From positions 1,736,001-1,800,000 of the forward strand of contig NZ_CP089211.1 in assembly GCF_021183825.1 (NCBI RefSeq): a stretch of 64,000 bases of DNA. The letters run 5' to 3'. Shown here one piece after another: positions 1 through 6,929 of this stretch. Made by a program: the position numbers and the translations under genes. Within the stretch, counting starts at the first letter, position 1; every line of letters begins with the position of its first letter. The notes below the pieces were generated by a model. The model saw only the letters and a program-made list of their open reading frames with translations, did not search any database and was not told where the DNA came from. The stretch comes from Sinomicrobium kalidii (GTDB taxonomy: Bacteria > Bacteroidota > Bacteroidia > Flavobacteriales > Flavobacteriaceae).

Positions 1-536
1 ATGTAATTCAGGGCGTCTATCATGGCATTTGCCGATGAGGCACATGCCGATACCGTAGTATAATTAGGCCCCATAAAACCGTGCTTTATTGAGATAAGCC
101 CCGGCGCCATGTCTGCAATCATCTTAGGGATAAAAAAGGGATTGAACCTGGGTGTACCGTCACCCTTTCCGTAATTGAGCACTTCTTCCTGGAACGTTTC
201 CAGTCCGCCTATACCGGCACCCCATACAACACCGACCCTTTCCTTGTTCACCTTATCCAGTTCTATCCCGGAATCGGCAATCGCCTCATCAGAAGCTACC
301 ATGGCATACTGGGAAAACTTATCCAGCCGCCTGGCTTCTTTACGGTCAATGAAATCGGTGACGTTGAAACTCTTAACCTCACAAGCAAATTGTGTTTTGA
401 ACTTAGAAGCGTCAAAGTGTGTTATGGGAGCTGCACCGCTCACGCCGTTTTTCAAGCCTTCCCAATAGTCCTGCACAGTATTGCCTATTGGGGTTAAAGC
501 TCCTAATCCTGTGACAACAACTCGCTTTAGTTTCAT
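1..536 (-). CDS. fabF: 3-oxoacyl-ACP synthase II (FabF), N-terminal part, cut by the window edge
   Basis: Condensing enzyme of fatty-acid elongation, joining malonyl-ACP to a growing acyl-ACP in the cytoplasm. I translated the reverse strand from the ATG at 534-536: the protein begins MKLKRVVVTGLGALTPIGN, the classic KAS II N-terminus, and continues for 178 codons without a stop. The last visible residues include SACASS, which holds the active-site cysteine of the thiolase fold, so about 43% of a normal ~417-residue FabF is present; the His/His half of the triad lies outside. It lies downstream of acpP in the same orientation, the usual order, but about 400 bases separate them and a hairpin follows acpP. 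Identification is very secure; only the truncation limits it. Confidence 0.95.
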   Translation of the reverse strand, partial: MKLKRVVVTGLGALTPIGNTVQDYWEGLKNGVSGAAPITHFDASKFKTQFACEVKSFNVTDFIDRKEARRLDKFSQYAMVASDEAIADSGIELDKVNKERVGVVWGAGIGGLETFQEEVLNYGKGDGTPRFNPFFIPKMIADMAPGLISIKHGFMGPNYTTVSACASSANAMIDALNY

Positions 537-879
537 TCGAATAAATTTAGTCCAAACTATATTTTATATGACACAAGCCGCACACCTCAAGCGGGTTGAC
601 ATACTGATTTTCCGGTACATCCGTACCTGCTCCGGAAGCGGCCGTCCTATCCATCCCCACTTTGTTTCTTTTGTGATAAATATAAAGGATAATCGCATTA
701 CAACCTTGGGGAAGGTATCATTTTTTTCAACCTTAGCAAAATATTTTGCCCGAACGCAAGGAACAAAGAGGGGTTACCATACCACGACACCGCCTCCTTC
801 ACCTTGCCTGTTCATGTAGCCCGGGTCCATCAGACATAGCCCGAATTCGAGTAGATAATTTAATACAACATCATTGGCA
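537..879. other. Gene-free spacer between acpP and fabF
   Basis: About 340 bases with no convincing coding sequence on either strand. Open frames that cross it on the plus strand run antisense into fabF or acpP and have no family resemblance. It should contain the fabF promoter, but I found no clean TAnnTTTG element on the minus strand. The spacer is unusually long for this gene pair. Confidence 0.5.
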
Positions 880-914
880 CAAAATAGAATGCCTAACAAT
901 GTTAAGCATTCTAT
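880..914 (-). terminator. Hairpin terminator or attenuator after acpP
   Basis: The 9-base arm at 884-892 (ATAGAATGC) pairs with 906-914, extended inside by TAAC/GTTA with one mismatch. On the minus strand the stem is followed by TTTT at 883-880. It starts about 30 bases past the acpP stop, so it should end or reduce transcription before fabF. Confidence 0.7.
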
Positions 915-942
915 CTGTACTCATTGCATATAATATTTCTGC

Positions 943-1176
943 TTATTTTGCTTCTTCGATATATTTTATTGCCTGCTCTACCGTAGCGATATTTTCTGCC
1001 TGGTCGTCCGGAATCTGGATATCGAATTCTTTTTCAAACTCCATAATCAATTCCACTGTGTCCAGCGAGTCTGCGCCGAGATCGTTAGTGAAGCTTGCCT
1101 CAGGCACAACTTCATTTTCATCAACACCTAATTTGTCTACGATAATCGCTTTTACTCTTGATGCAATGTCTGACAT
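943..1176 (-). CDS. acpP: Acyl carrier protein
   Basis: Small acidic carrier of fatty-acid intermediates; the acyl chain is held on a 4'-phosphopantetheine arm. The 77-residue product is normal ACP length, begins [18 protein letters not shown], and has the canonical attachment motif GADSLD with Ser36 as the modified residue, followed by TVELIMEFE. It is rich in Asp/Glu, as ACPs are. A good promoter (TTG, 18-base spacer, TATTTTTG) lies 31-59 bases upstream and a hairpin follows the stop. fabF lies downstream on the same strand and purN is divergent, a gene order common in Flavobacteriia as far as I recall. Confidence 0.98.
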   Translation of the reverse strand: MSDIASRVKAIIVDKLGVDENEVVPEASFTNDLGADSLDTVELIMEFEKEFDIQIPDDQAENIATVEQAIKYIEEAK

Positions 1177-1206
1177 AATCTTTAGTTTTTAAATTTAAAT
1201 TGTTGG

Positions 1207-1235
1207 CAAAAATAAAAAACTTTGGTTGAAAACAA
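1207..1235 (-). promoter_or_regulatory. Bacteroidetes-type promoter of acpP
   Basis: Read on the minus strand, TTG at 1235-1233, an 18-base spacer and TATTTTTG at 1214-1207 match the phylum consensus TTG-N17-23-TAnnTTTG. The expected transcript start near 1202 gives a leader of about 26 bases before the acpP ATG. Confidence 0.7.
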
Positions 1236-1424
1236 CATTTAAGTTCCAAAATGTGGCTGTAATTTACTAAAAAATAAGATACGCATTTTACTTTTGATTT
1301 CTAATTCTTAATTATTATTCTTTCTTTTGCTGCATTAAACAAGCCTGCGAACACAAGGTATAAGAAGAATTTCGGAATACCAAAAAAGACGTTCCGGGCC
1401 ACACCCGATAAAAATATCATACCG

Positions 1425-2000
1425 GTGAAAAACATTGTTATATTTGCTTCCGGCTCCGGCACCAATGCAGAAAATATTGTCCGTCATTTCAGGGACAACA
1501 CCAGCATTAACATAGCCCTTATCCTCTCCAACAAGAGAAATGCCGGGGTACTGGACAGGGCAGACCGGCACAACATCAATGCCATTTATTTCAACAGGAC
1601 GGCCCTGTACCGGTCTTCTGTTATTCTGGACCTGCTGAAAAGCATGTCTCCCGATCTTATTGTTCTGGCCGGGTTCCTGTGGAAATTCCCCCGGAACATC
1701 CTCGGGGCCTTTCCGGACAAAGTGATCAACATACACCCCGCCCTGCTTCCGAAATACGGAGGTAAGGGCATGTACGGCATGCATGTACACAATGCGGTTG
1801 TGGAAAACAGGGAAAAAGAAAGCGGTATAACCATACATTACGTCAATGAAAATTATGACGAAGGCGCTGTGATCTTTCAGGCGGCAATCCCGGTATCCGC
1901 AGCGGACTCCCCGGAAGATGTGGCCCGAAAAGTACACGAACTGGAATACCGGCACTTTCCGGAAGTCATCGAAAAACTGTTGCTTGCAAAGACGAAGTGA
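1425..2000 (+). CDS. purN: Phosphoribosylglycinamide formyltransferase
   Basis: Third step of purine synthesis: transfers a formyl group from 10-formyltetrahydrofolate to GAR in the cytoplasm. The 191-residue protein starts MKNIVIFASGSGTNAENI, which holds the phosphate-binding SGSGTN loop near residue 10. The NIHPALLPKYGG segment around residues 105-115 carries the catalytic Asn and His of GART, and HYVNENYDEGAVIFQ, with the catalytic Asp, follows. The start is GTG at 1425; no in-frame ATG gives a full N-terminus. rnhA follows after 110 bases. Secure identification. Confidence 0.97.
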   Translation: MKNIVIFASGSGTNAENIVRHFRDNTSINIALILSNKRNAGVLDRADRHNINAIYFNRTALYRSSVILDLLKSMSPDLIVLAGFLWKFPRNILGAFPDKVINIHPALLPKYGGKGMYGMHVHNAVVENREKESGITIHYVNENYDEGAVIFQAAIPVSAADSPEDVARKVHELEYRHFPEVIEKLLLAKTK

Positions 2001-2110
2001 TCGGGAGACCGGGGTAACCAACAAAGGACTGAAAGCGATTAAAAAAATCGTCCCCAACTCCCCGATCCCTGAATAAACCCGAGGCCATAAACCACAAATA
2101 TCTTTTATCA

Positions 2111-2578
2111 GTGAACACATTTGACGTACATATATATACAGATGGTGCCGCCCGGGGAAATCCCGGCCCGGGAGGTTACGGGATCGTCATGGAATGGGTG
2201 GGAAAAAAATACGTAAAGGAATTTTCGGAAGGCTTCAGGCATACTACCAATAATCGCATGGAACTCCTGGCGGTTATTGTGGCACTGAAAAAGCTAAAAC
2301 ACTCCAATACTAACGTAAAGGTCTTTACCGATTCCAAATATGTAGCCGATGCGGTGGAAAAAAAATGGGTATTCAAGTGGGAGCGCAATTACTTCAAGGG
2401 AAAGAAGAATGCCGACCTGTGGACCGCATTTTTAAAAGAATACCGCAGGCACAACGTGAGTTTTCACTGGATAAAGGGACACAACAACCACCCCCAGAAC
2501 GAACGCTGTGACTTCCTGGCCGTAGAAGCCTCCAAAAAGGAAAAACTCGCTACGGATCACGGTTTTATCACACAATAA
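2111..2578 (+). CDS. rnhA: Ribonuclease HI
   Basis: Degrades the RNA strand of RNA-DNA hybrids, for example primers and R-loops. The 155-residue product has normal RNase HI length and the full acidic site: Asp11 (YTDGAARGNPG), Glu51 (NNRMELLAV), Asp74 (FTDSKYV) and Asp134, plus the flexible-loop His125 in the KGHNNHPQNERCD segment. The start is GTG at 2111; an ATG inside would remove Asp11, so the GTG is favoured. It lies between purN and the PfkB kinase on the same strand. Confidence 0.97.
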   Translation: MNTFDVHIYTDGAARGNPGPGGYGIVMEWVGKKYVKEFSEGFRHTTNNRMELLAVIVALKKLKHSNTNVKVFTDSKYVADAVEKKWVFKWERNYFKGKKNADLWTAFLKEYRRHNVSFHWIKGHNNHPQNERCDFLAVEASKKEKLATDHGFITQ

Positions 2579-2653
2579 CCCGGCTGTTAAACCACCCTTT
2601 CAGCCGATCGCCGGAAAAAGCCCACCCTGCTTTCGGGGAGAAATAAATTTACG

Positions 2654-2661
2654 TAAGTTTG
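2654..2661 (+). promoter_or_regulatory. -7 element upstream of the PfkB kinase gene
   Basis: TAAGTTTG matches TAnnTTTG exactly, 14 bases before the ATG at 2676, predicting a leader of about 10 bases. No clear TTG -33 element was found. Confidence 0.5.
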
Positions 2662-2675
2662 CAAAAAATTTCAGC

Positions 2676-3602
2676 ATGGGCAAACTGTTAGCAGTGGGTA
2701 GCATGGCTTTTGACGCTATAGAAACCCCTTTTGGTAAAACAGACAAAATTCTCGGCGGCGCTGCTCCCTACATCGGTTTGGCCGCATCTCAATTTGATAT
2801 AGACATTGCAATAGCTTCTGTAATAGGCGAAGACTTCCCGGAAAGTTATTTATCTTTACTTAAAAACAGAAATATAGACACCTCGGCTATCGAAATGGTA
2901 AAAGGCGGCAAGACCTTTTTCTGGAGCGGAAAATACCACAACGACCTGAATTCCAGGGATACCATTGAAACACAACTCAATGTACTCGCGGACTTCAACC
3001 CCGTTATCCCGGAAGGTTATAAAGATGCTGATGTGGTAATGCTCGGTAACCTGCACCCCAGCACACAACTCAGCGTTATAGCACAAATGGATAAAAAGCC
3101 GAAACTCATTGTGCTGGACACCATGAATTTCTGGATGGACAATACCTGGGATGAACTGATGCAGGTCATCGCCAAAGTAGATGTCATCACGATCAATGAT
3201 GAAGAGGCCCGCCAGCTCACCGGGGAATACTCACTGGTAAAGGCGGCACAAAAAATAAACAAGATGGGCCCGAAATTTGTAGTCATTAAAAAAGGAGAAC
3301 ACGGCGCACTGCTGTTCCATGAAGACAATATCTTCTTTGCACCCGCACTGCCGCTGGAAGAGGTTTTTGACCCCACGGGGGCCGGAGACACTTTTGCAGG
3401 AGGGTTTTCGGGATATATCGCGGCCACGGAGGACATTTCTTTTGAAAACATGAAAAACGCAGTGATCTACGGCTCTAACCTGGCTTCCTTTTGCGTGGAA
3501 AAATTCGGGACCGAACGCATGGAAAAACTGACAAAAAGGGAGATACAGCAGCGACTCCTGCAGTTCAAGGAATTGACACAGTTCGAAATAGAATTAACAT
3601 AA
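2676..3602 (+). CDS. PfkB/ribokinase-family sugar or nucleoside kinase
   Basis: Cytoplasmic ATP-dependent kinase of the PfkB fold. The 308-residue product opens with GKLLAVGSMAFDAIETPFG and a LGGAAPYIG substrate-binding segment, and has the family signature DPTGAGDTFAGGF near residues 231-243, where the second Asp is the catalytic base and GAGD forms the anion hole. The substrate cannot be read from sequence; ribose, adenosine and fructose-phosphate kinases share these motifs. It has its own likely promoter just upstream and a terminator just downstream. The next gene is a long-form PurF, and the one before is rnhA; adjacency to purine genes hints at nucleoside or pentose metabolism, but that is inference. 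Confidence 0.92.
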   Translation: MGKLLAVGSMAFDAIETPFGKTDKILGGAAPYIGLAASQFDIDIAIASVIGEDFPESYLSLLKNRNIDTSAIEMVKGGKTFFWSGKYHNDLNSRDTIETQLNVLADFNPVIPEGYKDADVVMLGNLHPSTQLSVIAQMDKKPKLIVLDTMNFWMDNTWDELMQVIAKVDVITINDEEARQLTGEYSLVKAAQKINKMGPKFVVIKKGEHGALLFHEDNIFFAPALPLEEVFDPTGAGDTFAGGFSGYIAATEDISFENMKNAVIYGSNLASFCVEKFGTERMEKLTKREIQQRLLQFKELTQFEIELT

Positions 3603-3609
3603 ACACTAC

Positions 3610-3634
3610 GCCCTGAAATTTTCGGGGCTTTTTT
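3610..3634 (+). terminator. Rho-independent terminator after the PfkB kinase gene
   Basis: GCCCTGAA at 3610-3617 pairs with TTCGGGGC at 3621-3628 (one G-T wobble), followed by a run of T to 3634. It starts 8 bases past the stop codon. Confidence 0.75.
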
Positions 3635-3790
3635 AATCGGGATTGAATGAGATCGACAAAAAATTGAAATGGATTACCTCCTGCCGGGAGCTTGGTTTTA
3701 AATGACCGAAACACAATCCCTTTCAATCTGTATCAATCTTTTAAGAAACAGGTAACAAGTTTAAATCGCACGTATACAAACACAACACCG

Positions 3791-5689
3791 ATGAGCGACG
3801 CTATTAAACACGAATGCGGTATTGCCGTAATAAGACTCCTAAAACCCCTGGAATACTACAAGGAAAAATACGGAAGTGCCTTCTACGGGGTCAACAAGAT
3901 GTACCTGATGATGGAAAAGCAGCACAACCGCGGACAGGACGGCGCCGGTTTTACCAGCATAAAAACAGACGTAAAACCGGGAGAACGGTACATAAGCAGG
4001 GTACGGTCTAACCAGTCGCAACCCATACAGGATATCTTTTCCCAGATCAACAACCGGATAAACAACACACTGAAGGAAAATCCGGAATATGAAAATGACG
4101 TACAACTCCAGAAAAAACACATCCCCTATCTGGGTGAATTGTTCCTGGGGCACGTCCGCTACGGTACTTACGGCAAAAACAGCATAGAGAACGTACAACC
4201 CCTCCTGCGACAGAACAACTGGAAACACCGCAACCTCATCGTAGCCGGTAACTTTAACATGACCAATGTCAACGAACTCTTTGACAATCTCATCCGGCTG
4301 GGACAACACCCCAAGGAAAAGGCAGACACGATTACCGTCATGGAAAAAATCGGCCATTTCCTGGACGACGCGGTAGCAAAACTCTACAAGCAAATAAAAA
4401 AGGAAGGCTTTAACAAAATGGAAGCCTCCCCCCTCATCGCAGAAAGGCTGAATGTAGCCAAAATATTGAGAAAATCGGCCAAGAACTGGGACGGTGGGTA
4501 TGCCATGGCAGGATTGCTGGGACACGGAGATGCCTTTGTATTGAGAGACCCCGCAGGGATACGCCCTGCCTATTACTATCACGACGATGAAATTGTTGTC
4601 ATCGCTTCCGAACGCCCAGTGATTCAAACCGTATTCAATGTACCTTTTGAAAAAGTGGAAGAAATTACCCCGGGGCACGCAGTTATTGTAAAAGCCAACG
4701 GGGAAATAGCCCACAAGAAAATCCTCGAACCACTGGAACGAAAAGCCTGTTCGTTTGAACGGATCTATTTTTCCAGGGGAAGTGATGCCGAAATATACAA
4801 GGAACGCAAAGACCTGGGCAGGTTATTAATGCCTAAGGTCCTCGATGCTATAGATCACGATACGGCCAACACGGTGTTCTCCTATATACCGAACACCGCG
4901 GAAACCTCCTTTTACGGCCTGGTAGAAGCCGCACAGGACGAACTGAACAAGGAAAAAAACCGCCAGATACTTGACGAAAAGGAAACCCTCACCGACGAAA
5001 GGCTCACCGAAATACTGTCCAGAAGACTCCGCACGGAAAAAATTGCCATCAAGGATGTAAAATTGCGGACATTTATCACCGAAGACAGCAGCAGGGACGA
5101 TCTTGTAGCCCACGTTTATGATGTTACCTACGGTGTCATAAAGCCCGAAGACAACCTAGTGATCATTGACGATAGCATTGTAAGGGGCACTACCCTGAAA
5201 AAGAGTATCATCCGTATGATGGACCGTCTTAATCCGAGATCCATTGTAGTCGTTTCGTCAGCGCCACAGATCAGGTACCCGGATTGTTACGGTATCGACA
5301 TGGCAAGACTGGAAGACCTCATTGCTTTTCGCGCAGCGCTCGAACTGCACCGGGAAAGGGACAGCTATGGCATTGTAGAAGAAATATACCGGCAATGCAA
5401 AGAGCAGGTAGACTACGAAGATGTTGATGTAAAGAATGCCGTACAACAACTCTACACCCCGTTTACCGACGAAGAAATTTCCGAAAAAATATCGGAACTC
5501 CTCTGCACTGACGATATCAATGCCAGCGTGAAGATCATTTTTCAATCTGTGGACAACCTGCACAAGGCCTGTCCCAAAAACCTGGGAGACTGGTATTTTA
5601 CCGGAAATTATCCCACTTCGGGTGGTAACAGGGTAGTAAACCGGGCTTTCATCAATTTCTATGAAGGAAATACGGGGCGCGCCTATTAA
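3791..5689 (+). CDS. purF: Long-form amidophosphoribosyltransferase (PurF-like)
   Basis: Ntn-type glutamine amidotransferase fused to a type I phosphoribosyltransferase; PurF makes phosphoribosylamine from PRPP and glutamine, the first step of purine synthesis. I use the ATG at 3791 (MSDAIKHECGIAVIR) because it places the catalytic Cys at residue 9; an upstream frame to 3692 only adds 33 unconvincing residues. The glutaminase domain includes NRGQDGAGF and GHVRYGTYG. The PRPP-binding motif VIIDDSIVRGTT is near residues 455-466. At 632 residues it is much longer than classical PurF (~470-510), and the stretch before the PRPP motif is charged and diverged from the usual RYVGRTFI region. It may be a second, specialised PurF of this phylum rather than the only one. 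Confidence 0.9.
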   Translation: MSDAIKHECGIAVIRLLKPLEYYKEKYGSAFYGVNKMYLMMEKQHNRGQDGAGFTSIKTDVKPGERYISRVRSNQSQPIQDIFSQINNRINNTLKENPEYENDVQLQKKHIPYLGELFLGHVRYGTYGKNSIENVQPLLRQNNWKHRNLIVAGNFNMTNVNELFDNLIRLGQHPKEKADTITVMEKIGHFLDDAVAKLYKQIKKEGFNKMEASPLIAERLNVAKILRKSAKNWDGGYAMAGLLGHGDAFVLRDPAGIRPAYYYHDDEIVVIASERPVIQTVFNVPFEKVEEITPGHAVIVKANGEIAHKKILEPLERKACSFERIYFSRGSDAEIYKERKDLGRLLMPKVLDAIDHDTANTVFSYIPNTAETSFYGLVEAAQDELNKEKNRQILDEKETLTDERLTEILSRRLRTEKIAIKDVKLRTFITEDSSRDDLVAHVYDVTYGVIKPEDNLVIIDDSIVRGTTLKKSIIRMMDRLNPRSIVVVSSAPQIRYPDCYGIDMARLEDLIAFRAALELHRERDSYGIVEEIYRQCKEQVDYEDVDVKNAVQQLYTPFTDEEISEKISELLCTDDINASVKIIFQSVDNLHKACPKNLGDWYFTGNYPTSGGNRVVNRAFINFYEGNTGRAY

Positions 5690-5917
5690 GGATTACAGCA
5701 TTAAGCAATCAACTTTAAATGGCCGGTGCACACAAGTTCCCCGAACAACGACCTAACGTCAAATCGCGGTTACCAAAAGATAACTTTTTAATAACACCCT
5801 CTTTATCGGATTTATGTGCTTTTTATCGATTTAATTTTACAGGCAAAAATACCCGGCATATATTAGCATCACCATAGCATAAGTAGGTTAAGTTCATGGT
5901 AAGATTTGGGGCAAAAA
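5690..5917 (+). other. Untranslated spacer after purF, possible 3' UTR or small RNA
   Basis: About 230 bases without a credible gene, AT-rich, ending in a strong plus-strand terminator at 5918. Either purF has a long 3' UTR or a small RNA ends there. I found no exact TAnnTTTG element that would decide it. Confidence 0.35.
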
Positions 5918-5947
5918 GGTGGAGTTTTACTCCGCCTTTTTTTTATT
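5918..5947 (+). terminator. Rho-independent terminator downstream of purF
   Basis: GGTGGAG at 5919-5925 pairs with CTCCGCC (5930-5936; one G-T wobble) around a TTTTA loop, followed by at least eight T residues. Confidence 0.8.
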
Positions 5948-6039
5948 CCCGTTATTCCCGGGACCCTGATCGATCTATAGTCTTTTACTTCCCGCAATTT
6001 TTGACCCCGATCAATCGATTCTTCAAAAAAATCACCCAT

Positions 6040-6064
6040 AAAAAAAGCGGGGCAAAAACCCCGC
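6040..6064 (-). terminator. Rho-independent terminator of the superoxide dismutase gene
   Basis: GCGGGG and CCCCGC (6047-6064) form a perfect stem around CAAAAA. On the minus strand it is followed by a T run (A tract at 6040-6046). It lies about 30 bases past the sod stop. Confidence 0.85.
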
Positions 6065-6094
6065 TTTCTATACTTTTATTCGCTGTTGTCGGTA

Positions 6095-6703
6095 TTATTT
6101 ACCGGCAGCATACAGTTCCGCCACCTTATTCCAGTTGATCACGTTGAAGAACGCTGAAATATAGTCCGGCCTCCTGTTCTGGTAGTTCAGGTAATAGGCA
6201 TGCTCCCATACGTCAAGTCCGAGGATGGGAGTTCCGCCACAACCTATGCCCGGCATCAGGGGGTTATCCTGGTTGGCCGATGAACATACTTCTACCTTAC
6301 CGCCTTTATGCACGCACAGCCATGCCCATCCGGAGCCAAACCTTGTAGCCGCCGCCTGCGCAAAAGCATCTTTAAAAGCGTCAAAAGAACCGAATGCATC
6401 GTCAATGGCAGATGCCAGTTCCCCGCTCGGTGCACCACCGCCGTTCGGCGACATCACTTCCCAAAACAGGTTGTGATTGTAATACCCGCCACCATTGTTT
6501 CGTACTGCGGCATTCTCCATGTCCAGTCCGCCCAGTATATCTTCTATCGATTTGCTTTCCATATCGGTCCCGGCAATAGCACCGTTGAGCTTGGTAGCAT
6601 ATCCGTTGTGGTGTTTCGTATAGTGTATTTCCATCGTACGTGCATCAATATGAGGCTCTAAAGCGTCATAAGCATACGGTAATTTCGGTAATTCAAAAGC
6701 CAT
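6095..6703 (-). CDS. Superoxide dismutase, Mn-type signature
   Basis: Converts superoxide to oxygen and hydrogen peroxide. I start at the ATG at 6703 ([20 protein letters not shown]), giving 202 residues, the family's normal length; upstream codons to 6769 would only add an unlike N-terminus and overlap the promoter. Metal ligands are visible: His27, the His in [13 protein letters not shown], and Asp and His in [19 protein letters not shown]. The GGG before the second ligand and the Gln in NQDNPLM are the arrangement usual for Mn enzymes; Fe enzymes normally carry Gln at the first site. No signal peptide, so cytoplasmic. It has its own promoter and terminator, so it is probably monocistronic. 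A cambialistic enzyme cannot be excluded. Confidence 0.96.
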   Translation of the reverse strand: MAFELPKLPYAYDALEPHIDARTMEIHYTKHHNGYATKLNGAIAGTDMESKSIEDILGGLDMENAAVRNNGGGYYNHNLFWEVMSPNGGGAPSGELASAIDDAFGSFDAFKDAFAQAAATRFGSGWAWLCVHKGGKVEVCSSANQDNPLMPGIGCGGTPILGLDVWEHAYYLNYQNRRPDYISAFFNVINWNKVAELYAAGK

Positions 6704-6744
6704 GATATTAAATTTTAGTTTATTAATTAATTCTTGTGAAGTAA

Positions 6745-6752
6745 CAAATTTA
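6745..6752 (-). promoter_or_regulatory. -7 element of the superoxide dismutase gene
   Basis: TAAATTTG on the minus strand matches TAnnTTTG exactly; the expected transcript start near 6740 gives a leader of about 37 bases. A TTG lies 14 bases further upstream, shorter than the usual spacing. Confidence 0.55.
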
Positions 6753-6822
6753 GGTATAAACTTAAACAATCCATAATAATAAATAGTAAAGAACTCATAA
6801 AGATTACTTATTTTGCCATTGG

Positions 6823-6857
6823 GATTTCAGATATTAGATCTCAGATTTAAGATTTAT
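6823..6857. repeat. Short imperfect AGAT-type repeat upstream of addA
   Basis: The segment alternates TCAGAT, TTAGAT, TCAGAT and TAAGATT-like words. It looks like a degenerate intergenic simple repeat. No function is visible. Confidence 0.4.
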
Positions 6858-6893
6858 TGTTTCCGGGGTTCATCGGGAACAATAAACCTTAAG

Positions 6894-6929
6894 CATTGAA
6901 CCTTGAACATTGAACTTGGAACATTGAAC
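6894..6929. repeat. 14-bp tandem repeat over the addA start
   Basis: CATTGAAC begins at 6894, 6908 and 6922, exactly 14 bases apart, with the intervening words CTTGAA and TTGGAA nearly matching. The candidate TTG start codons of the following gene lie inside the array, so the array blurs the true start. Confidence 0.75.

Noticed and set aside
175..1192. Three plus-strand open frames across fabF, the spacer and acpP
   Set aside because: They run antisense to fabF and acpP, are Ser/Pro-rich low-complexity translations, and show no family resemblance.
1335..2120. 261-residue minus-strand open frame opposite purN
   Set aside because: Fully antisense to a secure purN gene and shows no recognisable domain.
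3692..3790. N-terminal extension of the PurF-like protein
   Set aside because: It would bury the catalytic Cys 41 residues in; the ATG at 3791 gives the family start.
3839..4714. 291-residue minus-strand open frame opposite purF
   Set aside because: Shadow frame caused by codon bias of the sense gene; aromatic-rich, no known fold.
6894..6929. CRISPR or attachment-site repeat
   Set aside because: Units are 14 bases with no spacers and no integrase nearby; simple tandem repeat is enough.
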